This document shows, in pieces, positions 8,180 through 21,996 of a stretch of DNA of 64,000 nt. The position numbers were made by a program, and so were the translations under genes. Below the pieces are notes generated by a model that did not search any database, was not told where the DNA came from, and saw nothing but the letters and a program-made list of their open reading frames with translations. The DNA comes from Romanomermis culicivorax (lineage: Eukaryota > Nematoda > Enoplea > Mermithida > Mermithidae): assembly GCA_963922205.1 (NCBI GenBank), contig CAWUHX010000019.1, positions 1 through 64,000 on the forward strand. The letters are read 5' to 3'. How positions within the stretch are numbered: position 1 is the stretch's first letter; each line of letters begins with the position of its first letter.

Positions 8180-11100
8180 CTATCTATATAGTATCCCTTG
8201 ATCGATATAAAAGTTACTTTGAGACTTGGTGCCACTATTAGCACCTAGTTTCTCGAAGATCACTTTTAGATCTTTATCCTTTCCTTGCAACTTTGACATC
8301 AAGGCGTTTGAGATAAGCCCTTTCGGTCTACCATCTTCAATTTGAGGGGCTTCTTCAAACTCCTTCTCCTTTGGTTCAAAAATTCTCTTCACTTCTTCTA
8401 CAGGTTTTTCTTGCCCAGGAGGATGTCCTTTTTCCCCCTGCTGCAAGTTTTTTGCCATTTGTCTAGTGACTACCACCTCAATTTCATATTTCTCAGGCGT
8501 TCGATAATTATCAAATTCTGGAGAAATATTAAGTCGAGTTTCATCACTAACACCATACCTTGAAGCCACTGAAGCTGTGGCCATCTTCACCGAAGTGAAG
8601 ACTCCCTCATCCACTTCATCTCCTCTGAGTTCCCGAAGTTGTTTCACTAAAACTTTATGGTTTTGGTTAATGACTTCGTCTTCAGTAAGAGATTTCACAT
8701 CTCCTTTCTGAAAGATAAGCTCCCATTTCGGTGGCAACTTCTCTTTCTGTTCATCCGGTTCCTCCTTCCTGGAGAGAGAATCAGCCATGGCATTTTGTCT
8801 GCCAGGCACATACTCCAACTTGTGATTGAACTGACAAATGAATGCGTACCACCTCTTGAGTTTTTCATTAGTCTGTGTGTTGACCCTCATTGATAATAAT
8901 GGTTTGTGGTCAGTTTGAATCCTGACCTTTTGACCCAAAAAATATTGTTTATAAATTTTTAGGCAGTATACCACAGCTAAGCATTCCCTTCCAGTGGCGC
9001 ACCATTTCCTTTCTTCCGCCCGCAATATCTGACTATTGTAGGCAATCACCCAACGTTCCGAGTCAGTCTCTTGACATAACACTGCTCCCAATGCAATTCC
9101 ACGGGCATCCGTTTGAAGAATGAATCGCGCAGATCCATCTAAAATTGGATGTCTTAAGAAAGGTACTGAGGTCAATGCTACTTTGAGCTTCTCAAAAGTT
9201 GTGTAATGCAACTCTGTTACATTCCATGTTCCCTTCTTGCCTGTTAATTTGTACAGAGGTTCAGCTAGTGCTGCTAGGTCTGGTATAAATTTCTTACACC
9301 ATTGTAGCATACCTAGGAATCTTTGCATTTTCTTAACAGAATCCGGGAATGGAAATTCCGTTATCGCCTTGACCTTCTTAGGATCCGGAGAAATTCCGTT
9401 CGCGTCCAAGATGTGTCCTAAAAAGTGCACCTTCTCGGGAAGAAATTCACATTTCTCTGGCTTAAGAGTCAACTTCGCCTTCCTCAACGCTTCTAGCACC
9501 ATTTTCAAATTCTCTAAGTGTTCCTCGAACGTATTCGAGAAGATGATAATATCATCTATATACACTAGGCAAATTTTCCATACCAAATCCCCAAGGATTC
9601 TCTCCATCATCCTTTGGAATTCAGCAGGTGCATTCTTCAACCCAAACGGCATCACTTTAAACTGAAACAAGCCCTCTTGGCATATAAAAGCCGTTTTCTC
9701 CTTGCTTTCCCCCTCCATCGGGACCTGCCAATATCCTGACTTCAAATCTAGAGTCGTATAAAACTTCGCTCTTCCAAGGCAATCTAAATAGTCATCCATT
9801 CTCGGGATGGGATATTTATCATCCTTGGTCACTTTGTTTATACCTCTAAAATCCACTACGGGTCTCGTAGTTCCATCTTTCTTTCCAACTAGGAACAAGG
9901 GTGCAGCCCACGGTGACTTCGAGGGCTCGATCACTCCTTGATCCAACATCTCCTTTATATGTCGCCTTACTCCTGGCCGACTATTAATTGAAGCTCTGTA
10001 ATATCTCTTTGCTACAGGTCTTGCATCTCCTGTATCTATCTTGCATGTCAGAGCTGGGGTTGTAGTAGCCGGATCACCAGGCAAGCTAAAGACATCTCTG
10101 TACTTCAACAAAGACTCTATAGCTTCCATTTTCTTCTCTTCGGAAATTTTTGCCTTTGATATCATCTTGCATAGTGAAGTATAGAATTCTACAGAATCAG
10201 CTTTTGATAATGCAGGCATTCCTTCCTTTACCATACATGTCTGATATTCCTTTTCCTCCTTTATCTTCTTCATTTCTTTCACCTTCTTGTACGTATCATC
10301 ATCTTCAATAAGCATAGATTCTGTATAGCCAATGATTTGATCTCTCTCAAACCGACAACCAGAACCTGTGGTATTGGAGATTAGTACTACAAACTCCTCT
10401 TGTGATCCGTCTACAACCGCTTTCTCCATTCTGAACTTCCTTTCGGAATCCTTTGATTCGACAATAATTCCGTTCAACGTGGCATCTCCATGTTGATCCC
10501 AAAGTTTTGCCTTCATCAAAACATCTGTTCCATATGGAATGTAGGTTTTACTACATGCAACAATTGCAACAGTTGTCTTTAGCAGACAAACTTTTGGATA
10601 AACAATTTGATTTATGCAATCAGTCGACGCCACACTGACTTCAGTTACTTCTTCCATTACCGTTTGCACAGTAGTTACAGAAGGAACTTGAACTACGTCA
10701 ATCTTTCTCTCAATGCCTTGTATCGTCATGGCATTCCTTTTGAAATCAATCACTACACCTAAATCTGGGTGTGCTAAAAAATCTGTGCCCAAGATTAGGT
10801 CCTCACCTGCATCTGGCAACACTATAGCATTGACTGGAAAACTTCCGAACTCAGTCTTCATACAAACTGGTACATACCCATAGGCATGCACAACTTTTCC
10901 GTCAGCTACAGTCACTTTAAGGATACGAGGGTACACTGTATAATCAACGTCTAATGCCCTTTTCAGGAGCTTAGAAGACATGACCGTACACTGAGCTCCT
11001 GTATCGATTAAAGCTCTGGTAGCCGTTTCTTTAATAACTACATTTATGTAGAAAGGAACCGTTTTCGGATAATTTTCCAACAACCTTCTCTCTACGTCCG

Positions 11101-13651
11101 TTGCTTTCCTTCCATACTTCACATGAGCCAAATCTCTTTCTTTCACTTTCTCTAGAGGTGTCACCTTATCCAGGTGAATAATACTTCCGAGAACCAAACT
11201 AGAAGATTTGTTTCTACTCTGCTCGCTTTCATCATCCACATCCGTACGGCTTGTCACCATTACGTTATGCGAACTAGGTTGCGACTGGTTCGAAACAAAT
11301 GATCCAGACTGATCCTGGACGGTACTACCCTGAATAGCAGGTTGACTAGTTGGTGCAGGTAACATCAACTGAGGCTGTCTCTGCAACTGGATGCCTTGTT
11401 CCCTAAGTCTGCTGAATTCCCTGTATCTCTCAAATTCTGGGTCATACCCGTACATTTGATCTTCTTCGGGGAATCCTACATAATAGGCACCTCTTCCTCT
11501 TCCTCTAAATCCAAACTGAGGTCCACCTCTACTTCTTAAACTTCCTCTATATGAAGCGTTCCTATCACCACCATAATATTGATTAGACATGCCACGGTTA
11601 AATCCACCGCGCTGCTGTTGCTGACGCCGGTATGCTAATGTCTTACACTCCTCCGTAGCATGCGTATTATTCTTATGATAAATGCAATAGGGTCTCTGCT
11701 GCTTCAACTGCTTCTGCTTTTCAGCAGACGCAGCCTTCACAGTAGTCAACTCTTTTAAGGCTTCACTCTGAGTAACTTGTAATTTATCTACTTTCTGAAC
11801 CAATTGTAGCCACTCCTTTGAGAGAATAGCTAGAAAAGACTCCTTGGCCTGCTCCTCGTTAGACTTTTTGACATCACGAGGCGACGGACCAGGTAGCATC
11901 TCTTCCGCATTCTCCTCACTTCTCTCCTCTTCCACTGCCTTTTGCAACTGATTTTGTGGTCTTGACTTCGTCTGGTTATACTTTTTAGTACTTCCATATG
12001 GAGCATTCCCTACAAAAGCAATTTCCAGGCACATCTCCTCCGCTACAACTTGATTCACTACAATCGGTTTATCTTTGGCTCCAAAAGTAGTAAACACATT
12101 CTTATATTTCTTATCAATTTGAGTTACGGCGTATGCAAGGTCTTGCCATGTTTTCATCGATGGCAATACATCCTGCAACTCCGTCTGATACAACGGACTA
12201 CTCTTATAAATAAAGGCATTAATAATATTCTCTTGCCTTATTTGATCACTCTGATCTGCATAGACCAGATCCACATGATTACTCAATCTCTTTAAAAACT
12301 CCAAGGCTGACTCGCCTTCTTCCTGTTTCATATTAAATAACTCTCTTTTGAGCATCCTCAAATCATAAGTCGGCGCGAGATACTTTAAAATATTTCTCCG
12401 CGCTTCTGTATAACTTGAGGATGTTCTCGCTATCTTCCTCGCCGTGTTCTGAGACAACCTTCTCAAACACTCCTTTTTCACTTTATCAGCCGTATTCTCC
12501 AGAAACTCACTTTCCAGATCAGTAAAAAACTTCAAAGCCTCCGTCGGCTTTATACTATCATGTAAAGGTCTATGTTTCAAGGCCTTTACCACATCTCTCA
12601 CATCAACTTCTACACTTGAGCTAGAGTTTGACGTAGATGAACTACTATTATCACTGTCTGAGTAATGTCTACTCCTAGCTCTTGATCTGTGAGATCTCTT
12701 TCGACTCTTTGACTTTCTCTTTCTTCTCCTCTCAGGGCTAAGGTCAGCTCTATTTGCGGTATCTCTCCAAGGAGTAGGACGAGAAAACCTATCCTCTCCC
12801 TGGGACGATTTGTCGCAAATAGTCACCTTCCTTTCCCTCGACCTCCTATTCTCTGAGTAACCGTAGGCATTCGATTGTGCTTGTTCAGCATTCCTCGAAC
12901 TCTGCAGCTCCTCAGTCCAACCTCTATCTCTAGCCGAATATCTGTCTCTATCCTCTTGAGACCTGACATAAACTTCTGAATGAACCTCTCTCTTCGGTTC
13001 ACTAATTCTCTCAACTCTATTCTCAAGGTAAGAAGACTCACCTATCTTCCTCCGTTGATCATCTTCCGTTTCCTTTTCCTTGATCTGCGCGCTTTCGATT
13101 ACTTTGATCAATAACTCGACCTTCTTCTCCAGCGCATTAAATCGTAAATCCTTGGGATCGACTCGATCCCTTGGATCCTCTCGTCGACTCCAATTCGTAA
13201 TTTCAGGGTCGTATCGCCTCGAATATTTGTCATCGTATAAATCGGCCGGCGCGTCCTCATAATACTCATCGTAATTCATGTCCACCATGTTTGACCTCCA
13301 CGCCGGTTTTGATTTCCGTCTAATCTCCTCCAGCATTTCGGCCATCGGATGGACCAACTTCGAGGGGGACGTCGGTCTCTCCTTCTCAAAGGTCTGCTGA
13401 CCTCTGACACTACCACTTACAGTAGTTTCAATCTCGGCTCTCCTAGCCATCTCAAAACCACTTCTCCTCAACTCTTCTTCAACTCTTGCCATTTCGGCAA
13501 TTCCACTCTCTCTCCTTCCTTCAGTCTCAGGCGCCTGTGCTTGAACCTTTTCTACCGCTTTTCTACCCTCTTCAGCAGAGTCCAGATTCGAAACACTAGG
13601 TTCATGTGACCTAGGAGGAGTCCTCAACATTTTTCCTACCGGAATACTCAT
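8180..13651 (-). CDS. gag-pol: Gag-Pol polyprotein (Gag, protease, reverse transcriptase, RNase H)
   Basis: A single frame of about 1,823 codons from the first ATG at 13651; the frame is open without ATG further upstream to the LTR. In the numbering of the 1,833-codon open frame: charged N-terminal Gag with R/S-rich patch about 318-345; retrotransposon-Gag-like helical region about 365-530; CHHC zinc knuckle 666-679 ([14 protein letters not shown]); RGG-like boxes about 691-731; retropepsin LIDTGA at 891-896 and LILGTDFL 962-969; RT about 1195-1440 with YIDD at 1374-1377; RNase H with QTDARG (D1525), RECLA (E1566), QTDHKP (D1591) and MADSLSR (D1634). Gag and Pol are fused without frameshift, as in some Ty3/gypsy lineages. 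The frame ends at TAG 8180-8182 shortly before the integrase zinc finger, so integrase is missing from this reading frame. The polyprotein would form the particle and copy the RNA. Confidence 0.95.
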   Translation of the reverse strand: MSIPVGKMLRTPPRSHEPSVSNLDSAEEGRKAVEKVQAQAPETEGRRESGIAEMARVEEELRRSGFEMARRAEIETTVSGSVRGQQTFEKERPTSPSKLVHPMAEMLEEIRRKSKPAWRSNMVDMNYDEYYEDAPADLYDDKYSRRYDPEITNWSRREDPRDRVDPKDLRFNALEKKVELLIKVIESAQIKEKETEDDQRRKIGESSYLENRVERISEPKREVHSEVYVRSQEDRDRYSARDRGWTEELQSSRNAEQAQSNAYGYSENRRSRERKVTICDKSSQGEDRFSRPTPWRDTANRADLSPERRRKRKSKSRKRSHRSRARSRHYSDSDNSSSSTSNSSSSVEVDVRDVVKALKHRPLHDSIKPTEALKFFTDLESEFLENTADKVKKECLRRLSQNTARKIARTSSSYTEARRNILKYLAPTYDLRMLKRELFNMKQEEGESALEFLKRLSNHVDLVYADQSDQIRQENIINAFIYKSSPLYQTELQDVLPSMKTWQDLAYAVTQIDKKYKNVFTTFGAKDKPIVVNQVVAEEMCLEIAFVGNAPYGSTKKYNQTKSRPQNQLQKAVEEERSEENAEEMLPGPSPRDVKKSNEEQAKESFLAILSKEWLQLVQKVDKLQVTQSEALKELTTVKAASAEKQKQLKQQRPYCIYHKNNTHATEECKTLAYRRQQQQRGGFNRGMSNQYYGGDRNASYRGSLRSRGGPQFGFRGRGRGAYYVGFPEEDQMYGYDPEFERYREFSRLREQGIQLQRQPQLMLPAPTSQPAIQGSTVQDQSGSFVSNQSQPSSHNVMVTSRTDVDDESEQSRNKSSSLVLGSIIHLDKVTPLEKVKERDLAHVKYGRKATDVERRLLENYPKTVPFYINVVIKETATRALIDTGAQCTVMSSKLLKRALDVDYTVYPRILKVTVADGKVVHAYGYVPVCMKTEFGSFPVNAIVLPDAGEDLILGTDFLAHPDLGVVIDFKRNAMTIQGIERKIDVVQVPSVTTVQTVMEEVTEVSVASTDCINQIVYPKVCLLKTTVAIVACSKTYIPYGTDVLMKAKLWDQHGDATLNGIIVESKDSERKFRMEKAVVDGSQEEFVVLISNTTGSGCRFERDQIIGYTESMLIEDDDTYKKVKEMKKIKEEKEYQTCMVKEGMPALSKADSVEFYTSLCKMISKAKISEEKKMEAIESLLKYRDVFSLPGDPATTTPALTCKIDTGDARPVAKRYYRASINSRPGVRRHIKEMLDQGVIEPSKSPWAAPLFLVGKKDGTTRPVVDFRGINKVTKDDKYPIPRMDDYLDCLGRAKFYTTLDLKSGYWQVPMEGESKEKTAFICQEGLFQFKVMPFGLKNAPAEFQRMMERILGDLVWKICLVYIDDIIIFSNTFEEHLENLKMVLEALRKAKLTLKPEKCEFLPEKVHFLGHILDANGISPDPKKVKAITEFPFPDSVKKMQRFLGMLQWCKKFIPDLAALAEPLYKLTGKKGTWNVTELHYTTFEKLKVALTSVPFLRHPILDGSARFILQTDARGIALGAVLCQETDSERWVIAYNSQILRAEERKWCATGRECLAVVYCLKIYKQYFLGQKVRIQTDHKPLLSMRVNTQTNEKLKRWYAFICQFNHKLEYVPGRQNAMADSLSRKEEPDEQKEKLPPKWELIFQKGDVKSLTEDEVINQNHKVLVKQLRELRGDEVDEGVFTSVKMATASVASRYGVSDETRLNISPEFDNYRTPEKYEIEVVVTRQMAKNLQQGEKGHPPGQEKPVEEVKRIFEPKEKEFEEAPQIEDGRPKGLISNALMSKLQGKDKDLKVIFEKLGANSGTKSQSNFYIDQGILYR

Positions 13652-13739
13652 CTTTTTAACTTTTCCGGTATGTGACTGCAAATAAAACCCAGGAGGTTTA
13701 GTTATTTTTCTGGTGGTTCTCCGGTTATCCGTCGTGAGA

Positions 13740-13757
13740 GGGGTTAAGAGTCCACCA
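13740..13757 (-). promoter_or_regulatory. Primer-binding-like site
   Basis: Two bases after the 5' LTR the minus strand reads TGGTGGACTCTTAACCCC. It starts with TGG, as expected for pairing with a tRNA 3' CCA end. I could not assign the tRNA from memory. Confidence 0.55.
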
Positions 13758-13759
13758 CT

Positions 13760-14238
13760 TGTTAGGCAGCTGTGGGGTCAACACTATGCAACAGTTCTGA
13801 CCACAGGCTAACAACAACAACAACAACAAAACTCTCCCAGACGTTTCACCAGATACTCGCCAGGACTTTCACTAGACCTCAGGCAGAACACCTTGGCACG
13901 TACCTCAGGAGCTCCTACCCAAGTCTCCAATCCTGACCTTATAAACTCCTTCCCCTACGCTCACAGAACAATACACTTACGGGTTCAAGTTGTATTGGGT
14001 AGCTAGTGGCGACACCAAAATAACAATAATAAACAAAAATATTGTAGAAAGGCGATGGCGGCGTCGCTCCATAAAAACAAATAAATCTAACACTGACCAA
14101 CAAACAGAAAAACCGCGAAACAGTGGCAGCATACATCTATGCAAATTATATCTTTCTTTTCGGCCACTTTTCGCCGCGTCCAACCGCCTGCGCACCGACG
14201 CCGGAAGCTGAACACGTGCACCTGAGACCACCTCAACA
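13760..14238 (-). repeat. 5' LTR of the exonuclease-bearing element (LTR-A)
   Basis: 479 bp, with the same ends as 174-652. Drives transcription leftward in this family (inference from orientation). The base-level differences from the 3' LTR are too many for a recent insertion. Confidence 0.95.
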
Positions 14239-14404
14239 AATAGTGTGCAAAACAACACAGCTTATATACTACGATGGAAAATCACAGAATGTTCTAGAGC
14301 ATTGCAGAATGTACATGAACAGAATATTATAGAATATCATGGAAGTTTCTGGAACTTTCCAGGGAAATTCAACACATGCCCATCATATTAAGTGATCAGA
14401 CTGA

Positions 14405-17330
14405 AATTAAATCAAATCAAATCATTTTATTTCTTGCTTCGAGCGAAAGTAAATAATAATAATAATAGTAATACAGTAATAGAAATGGAGAAAAAATTAA
14501 TAATAAAAAATGCAAAATGACTCAACAGATGCATGAATTACTAGAAATGAAAATGCCTGTGAGTCTTGCGACATCATTTACCGGACACCCCCTAAGTATT
14601 TTCTAAAATCTGAAAACTTTATTTTGTGATGAAAAATGTCCAAATTAGGTGGTGACTCAACTTCATGTGACAATTGGTTACAGATTTCCATATACTGATT
14701 TGCAAAATCAAATTTATTAGTGTTTAAATGACAAATATTAATTACTAATTTATAGTCATTTGTACACAATGAATGTTGTTTTCATTGAAGGTGAAGAAAT
14801 CATTTAATTTTAAGGGAGAGGATGCTCTAATTATTTGGAACACCATGCATAAGGCGAAGTGCAAGCGACAAAGTTCAAGGTGTGGCAGATAAAGCTGAAC
14901 TAAGCACTGATCATAAAAAGAGCCACTATTACAACCAAAAATTTTGCGGGTAAACCTTCTTTGTACATTTTCAAGTTCTTTATATCACAGGAATAGAATG
15001 GATTCCAAACTGTAGAACAGTACACAAGAATTGGCCTGATGTAAGTAACAAATGCTTTGGTAAGAAGGATTTTGTCTTTTGAGAAGAATGATTTTAAAAT
15101 TAGATTTGTTCTGCTTTTTTAGTTAGCTCGTTACACAACCACCTGAAACTAACCCTTAAAAATTCGCATCAGAGACACCTATTGACGCATCCATGTCGCA
15201 TCCAGAACCCATCTTTTTTGTCAGGACAGAAAAAACTTTTATCCTTCTTGATAATTGATATTCATGCAATAACTCTGAATCATGGTTTTTTCAGAATGTG
15301 TAGTGGATATGCACTTTGTTTTGACCCACAGCATGACAACATTTGACCTTTTTTTATATCTGGTAAATAATGTGTGCTTCCTATAGGGAGGTAAGATGGA
15401 AGCATCAGCAAAATTCTTTGGCTTTGTGTGACACAAGCACATGGCCTGTCAACTTTATTGAGGGTATAGTGAGCTTATCCCATCCTGGATGCATCCTGGA
15501 GGCGACCGGCATAGATGGTTAGCTTCGTCTGGTAGTGCATAAAGATGCTTAAATTGTAAGTTATGAGAAATAAGAACCCCTAGATCTTCAACATGAGCTC
15601 CCTTCACAGACACATCATGATCTAGTTATGTATAAACATTTTTGTATTGTTATTTCCATGGTGTAATATATAATACTTTTCAGTTGAGATTGCCAACTGC
15701 CAAGATTTAGACCAGTCAGAAATTATGTTTAAACCTGTTCGAAGATTAAACCAATCTGTGGAATAGCTGAAAATTTTTACATCATCAGCAAATAAATAAG
15801 CTTCACTACAGAAATAATTGCATAGGTCCTTGATGAAAAGCAAAAGTAGAATCAGACCCTAAACACTGCCCTGTGGAACTCCACGGGTGACAGAAGCCTG
15901 TTGGGTTCTGTTTTGGAGAAAGGCATAAATCTAGTTATAGAGCTGTCCTGAAATACCATAACCAGTCAGCTTGGACAGGAGTTTACTATGGGATACAGCA
16001 TCAAATGCTTTGCTAAAGTCGATCGATTGTCCACCAGGAATTTTTCCATTGCAGTAATTAGGTTTCACACCATTTTAATTTAACAAAACCAAATTTTTTT
16101 TTCAGAAGGGAGTTTGTTTTGGTTCGAATGAAGTATAATTACATCATTTAATATTTTCCCATAACCTTACAGTGGAGACTGCAAAGAGAAATAGCCCTGT
16201 AATTAGAAACCTTTGATGGATCACCCTTTTTAAGAACAGGCGCTATAAGTGCAGATCCCCAGAGTTCAGAAACAACACCAATACTAAAAGATACTTCAAA
16301 AATGGAAGTGTCAGGAGGTCAATTCCTCTGACCTTTGGTCCTCTATCTATTATCATTTTTATTTTCTAGAGTTCTTTGTTGCTAGAGTTAGTTCACTTTT
16401 TATTAGGTAAACAAAACTGTCAAAAGGGTCTGTGTCACATTATTTTCGGTACAAAATTTAAAAATGGATGAGAATGTTTTGCATACACCATTTTAGTTGT
16501 GATTTAGCGTCACTCAAAATTTTTTTCCATTATTCATAAAGTTTTATGGATGATTAGTGGGGTATGTCGGAGCACACGCAAACATTTTTGTCTTAAATTA
16601 TTATTCATTGTATATCTACCATGGACATCCAACACTGTCTAACACCATTTGGTCAATGTTCCATTTTGAGAGTAGTGAGTGTTTTCTCCATTGGACAGTT
16701 CATTCTGTCCCTCGATATTTTTGATTGTGTCACTTGGTTTATTTCTCTTCAGGAGGGGTGGTGTAGGACTCCCGTAGAGTGGTCCAGGATTCTGTGACTC
16801 TTGGTGCAGACTTTGGTGTTATTTGACATTTTTTGGCACGTTTGTTGTTCTCACCTAACTTTCATTGCATTTTGTTTTTCATTGATAATAATAACTTTGG
16901 CTAGGTACCTGTTCCCTCTCTCTTCCATATCTCGTCTCCTTAGCATCAGGGGTAGAACCAGATAAGAACTCTCACCAACTGCGTCCAAGTAGCCTGGGTA
17001 TAGGCAGGCCTAAATACGACAGAAGCTAATGATTTACTTGATAGAAAAGCAAGTTTAGGAAGGAAATATGCACAAAGTTAATCAGGTCCTAAAGATGTGG
17101 ATGGTTTGATGGGTTGTGGAGCTTTAAAGACTACTTCAGGATCAAATTTAATGTTAGAAAGTACAGAAACAGTTCTTCTAGCAAAATTTATGGTATTGCC
17201 ATTATCAAGAGTAAAAACAGATGTGAAATAATGATTGAAAGAAAAGAAGAATAAACTTTTGCAATTCTTTACTTTGGGAATAAACAGAATGAACTTATGC
17301 AGTTTCATGAATTTAAATTGCCTTTCAGTA
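14405..17330 (-). mobile_element. CR1-like LINE ORF2 remnant
   Basis: Minus-strand pieces follow the order of a LINE reverse transcriptase. 17078-17320 has NHYFTSVFT and KPSTSLGPD. 16140-16308 has ALIAPVLKKGDPSKVSNYR. 15840-16030 has DFSKAFDAVSH and RGVPQGSV. 15622-15840 has LFADDVKIFS, the F/YADD catalytic box, followed by SDWSKSWQL. 14578-14769 resembles the C-terminal tail of CR1-type ORF2. Several in-frame stops and frameshifts break it, and a solo LTR splits it at 16309-17021. A run of GATTT-type repeats on the minus strand at about 14410-14435 may be the 3' tail. A dead copy. Confidence 0.8.
16309..17021 (-). repeat. Solo LTR of family LTR-B, inserted in the LINE
   Basis: 713 bp, the reverse complement of the family at 20651-21446, with TGTCAGGAGGTCAATTCCTC at one end and AAATACGACA at the other. 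It is flanked by the 4-bp direct repeat GAAG (16305-16308 and 17022-17025). LINE coding sequence resumes on both sides. Confidence 0.8.
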
Positions 17331-18009
17331 TTTTTTGGATAATCATACTTCTTTGTTACCCTTGCAACAAGAACAGTAACATTTTTCTCTAATAAATCCT
17401 GATTATTATCTTAGGTATCAGCTGTTCAGTGTCTTATCCACACTCAGTCAGTTCCTATTTAAACATGAATGATAATGGCTGATATTTTCATTCACATTTT
17501 GATGATGTAACATGTGTCTTCTGCCATATTGGCAAATTCTGAAAAAAAATTCCTACCTACAGTAATTGATTCTAAGCAGTACATGTTTTGCATTTGCTTA
17601 CAACTCTTTCCAGAGAAGTAGCATTTGAAAAAAACAGACTACAGAAAGAAGTAAAAAAGTCTATGTAGCTAGAGTTGGTGTGTTCTTACTGGATCCAGTT
17701 CAGGATCTGAATTCATCACATGAATCATAGAATGGTCATCATTTGCAGGGTGTACATTTTTCCAAAGGTGTACATTTTTCACACCATTCTTTGCAATAAT
17801 CAGTGGTTAACACTGTCGATTTATATAGGATGATCAATGGGCAAATATTTCCTATATGGTTTAGTCTTTTCATGTAGTACTCGGCAATATGGTCCACTTG
17901 TTTGGAGCCAATGTTTCTTTCCCAGATAAATCAAATATTTCTCCAAATCTGAAGGATATGAAAATATTTTATTCAACACTGCAATTTTCGCACTCCAATG
18001 GTTTCTTTA

Positions 18010-18190
18010 CGAAAACATACAAACATAATTAGATGAATAATAAATAGAAAATTAAAGTAAATTTAAAAAAACAAATTAAAATAAATGAATAACTAAATCA
18101 AAATAAATAAATAACTAAATTAAAATGAATAAATAACTAAATAAATCAAATTAGAAAAAATCAATTATCTAAATAATGCAATTCTTATTA
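18010..18190. repeat. AT-rich low-complexity tandem repeat in intron 2 of copy A
   Basis: Repeats of AATAAATAACTAAAT-type words with scattered changes. No coding content. Confidence 0.6.
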
Positions 18191-18583
18191 AATTCAAATT
18201 AAATTAAAACATCTAAATTTGATTTACCATGTCGCTCCTCTATTGTCAGTTTGCTGAAAGCTGTCTCATTCAAGGTGAGTTTACAGAAAGCATAGGACCA
18301 GCTGACGCTTGGCAGGTCATTCAAACCAATCTTCGTGTTGACTAAAAAAATATTGTCAATGGTCCAGTACTGATCTTTAATAGCATAGCCATCATAATTT
18401 GAGGTTGGTTTTCTGTTCCAATGCGAATGTCAAGGCTGTGTAATCATTGTCTCTTATTAGTCCTTGCATTCTAAACATGTCTAGCATATCCTGCAACATA
18501 TGCAAATTTGTTTTTGATGACGAGTGTACTTGATAATAGAAATTGGCCCAGGTAGAATAGAGTGAATGCATGGTCCCTATTAG

Positions 18584-18690
18584 TGATGAGCATCCAATAT
18601 CCGGATATCCGGATATCCAGACCAATATTTTGAAAAGCAGATATCTGGATGTCAAAAAATATCCAGATATCCCGATATCTTGATATATCT
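18584..18690. repeat. ATATCCGGATATCC palindrome cluster
   Basis: Multiple self-complementary ATATCC/GGATAT words in about 100 bp, starting TAGTGATGAGCATCC, which looks like a hAT-type terminal sequence. I did not find the partner end, so the element is unassigned. Confidence 0.4.
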
Positions 18691-19126
18691 GGATATTTTT
18701 ATTGTTCAAGAAAGAAGTAAAGGTTACTGAGAAGTTGTAATTGCTACATTATTACACAAAGTTTCTGCAAGAAAACAAAATTATAGAAGTATATATACTG
18801 TTCATATACTATTCACTGCAGGTTTTAGTTCATTTCCTTTATAGCATAAAAATGCACAGTATTGAAATATTTTTTAAATTTTTTCCATTACATTACCTGC
18901 ACCCAAGATTTTTTGGTTCTGACATTCTAAAATTCTTGAAAATAAATTTCTTTATAACCTTTTCAAGAAACATATGGCTCGAGTTTTCTATTCAAAAACA
19001 CGTCTTTATCATTTCGCTAACTTTGAGGATAGAGTCATACTCTTGTAAGTCTGAAAAATAATTTCTGAAAATTACTTCAATGATGCATCTGTATTGAAAT
19101 GCAGTTTCAGTTTTAAGAGTACCAGT

Positions 19127-19757
19127 TGTGTTAGAGAGTCAATTTCAATAAGGATATCTAAAGTTCTTTGCTGTTAAAATAGGTCCACTTTTCATCAGGT
19201 AAACAAATAGTGCAAAACCGTTTGTGTTATACTAATTTTTATAGGGTTTAAAGATGTTATTTGGCTTTTTTTCTGTTCATTCATTGGTGTTATTTTTGTT
19301 CATTCGTAATAGAGGTTTACTCTAGTGGTGACCTTTCGTCACAATTTTTTATTAATGTGTTGTGTATTGCTGGTGGCATCTATTTTCCTCTACATTCCAC
19401 AATTTTTCACAGTTTACATGTACTGTTTTGTTTCTCACATATCGACTTCACAGTTCATCTGATAGTTCGGTGACATCCATGGCTGGACGCAATCGATATT
19501 TGTTGGCATTATGCTTTATTATTTCTACCGCGGAATTTTGTATTTTTGTTTGGGGTTGTTCAATTTGGTTCAATAACAATATTGTCAGATAGCAATCAGT
19601 CAAATTTTTGGAAAATTTTCAAATTTAAATTGGAGTGGCCTTGGATCTGGAAAATAGCTAAGATTAGTTCAGTTAGCATCAGGGTAGAACTGAGTTGGGA
19701 ATCTTCCAAGAATGGCAGAAAGGTAGCTGATGGCATAAAATAAGATTTTGATCTACA
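19127..19757 (-). repeat. Diverged LTR-B copy
   Basis: Its plus strand follows the inverted copy at 16309-17021: GTTCTTTGCTGTTAAA, a TCAGGTAAACAAA block, and near the end GTTAGCATCAGGGTAGAAC then GGTAGCTGATGGCAT. The ends are approximate, and no target duplication is seen. Confidence 0.6.
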
Positions 19758-20183
19758 GAAATGAAAAAAAATTATCTTTATCATGTACTTCCTGAACATT
19801 TACCTTTTTCTTCAAATTTTTCTCTAAAAGATAATTTTCTATGTTTATTGATTTCAGAACCTGTCGATGCAATTTCTGACCACATACTGTTGAAAAAATC
19901 TGTTTCTACTTCGTTGCAGGATCCGAAAAAAATTTTTTGTGGTGTGAAAAATGTTTGTCTCACACAAAAAACACAGCATCCATGTATCATGAACAAGTTC
20001 CACATCAACATAGTCTATCTCAAAGGTTAGGCGAATTAATTAGCCAAGGAGGACAAGAAGAGTGAGGAGGACAATTTGCATGGAAAGCAATGGTGTGGGT
20101 GCTGTTGTCAATGTTAGTATTTTATCAAGAAGTTTCAGGCTGGATGGACAACTTGCATTTAAATATTCTTTTATTGCTTATAG

Positions 20184-20492
<309 letters not shown>

Positions 20493-20650
20493 TGAAGTAG
20501 CAATTAAGTCCTCTATAATTGAAAGTAACTATAGTCTCATCTGAACAACTGGATAATGGTCTAGGAGGATTTGGGACCTAAGCTGCTGCAAATACCTGAA
20601 AACTTTAAAATGGTAGAATATTGTGCTTTGCCTGCCCAAAAACAAGTTTT

Positions 20651-21446
<796 letters not shown>

Positions 21447-21996
21447 TTTTCAAAAGGCAAGGTCTTTTGGTAGCTTCCTGCTGTCTGTGAAAGTTATACT
21501 CAGTCTGAGGCTTAAACTTCATGACCTTGCAGCTATCAGCTGCTGGAGCAACAACAAGGATACACACTTTCTCATATATTTTTCCAACAGTTCAGTTGGG
21601 TTGGATGCTCTAATGATCATCTATGCACAAAATGCTTCCCCATGATTAACCCTACAGCAGTGTCGAGCTCTAGTAAATTTTCCACAAATCAAACGAAAAA
21701 TCTATAGATTCATTGCTGATTTAAGAAAATATGAAAAAAGATGTGGAAAAATTATTTTGGAAAAACCTTACCTCAGTTTTTTCAACAGTGGAATTGTATA
21801 TTAGACCAAGCACAAATTCCGGCTCGCCTATGCCAACCTTGATTAATGCCTCTTTTCGGACCTGTAATTCAGACTCTAACAACGTCAGTTCAGTCAGCAT
21901 TGCTGGCATATATTGATCAAAGGTCCACAAACGTAAGGCCTCCTTTGTTCTTCGTTCATTAGAAGTTTCCTGTACAATAAAGGTGACGCAAAATGG

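Larger units (their letters stand above)
174..14238 (-). mobile_element. Ty3/gypsy LTR retrotransposon with two extra 3' ORFs (exonuclease and RGG protein)
   Basis: The element runs right to left. Two 479-bp LTRs (TG...CA ends) bracket 13.1 kb that encodes Gag, a DTG protease, an RT with YIDD, RNase H and an HHCC/DDE integrase in the Ty3/gypsy order. After integrase there is a spacer of about 1.3 kb, then a DEDDy exonuclease ORF and an RGG-rich ORF, in the place where errantiviruses carry env. The main frames all lie in the same reading frame. In-frame stops sit at 8180-8182 (TAG), 7154-7156 (TGA) and 3839-3841 (TGA). The two LTRs differ at roughly forty positions by eye, and no target-site duplication is visible. 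That is odd for an element whose long ORFs are still open. At 14 kb it is about twice the usual gypsy length. The element identity is secure; the role of the two extra proteins is unknown. Confidence 0.95.

Noticed and set aside
8180-8182. Programmed readthrough of the TAG between RNase H and integrase
   Set aside because: The following bases ACTTTT do not match known readthrough contexts, and a second stop also cuts integrase. Kept only as an open possibility under findings.
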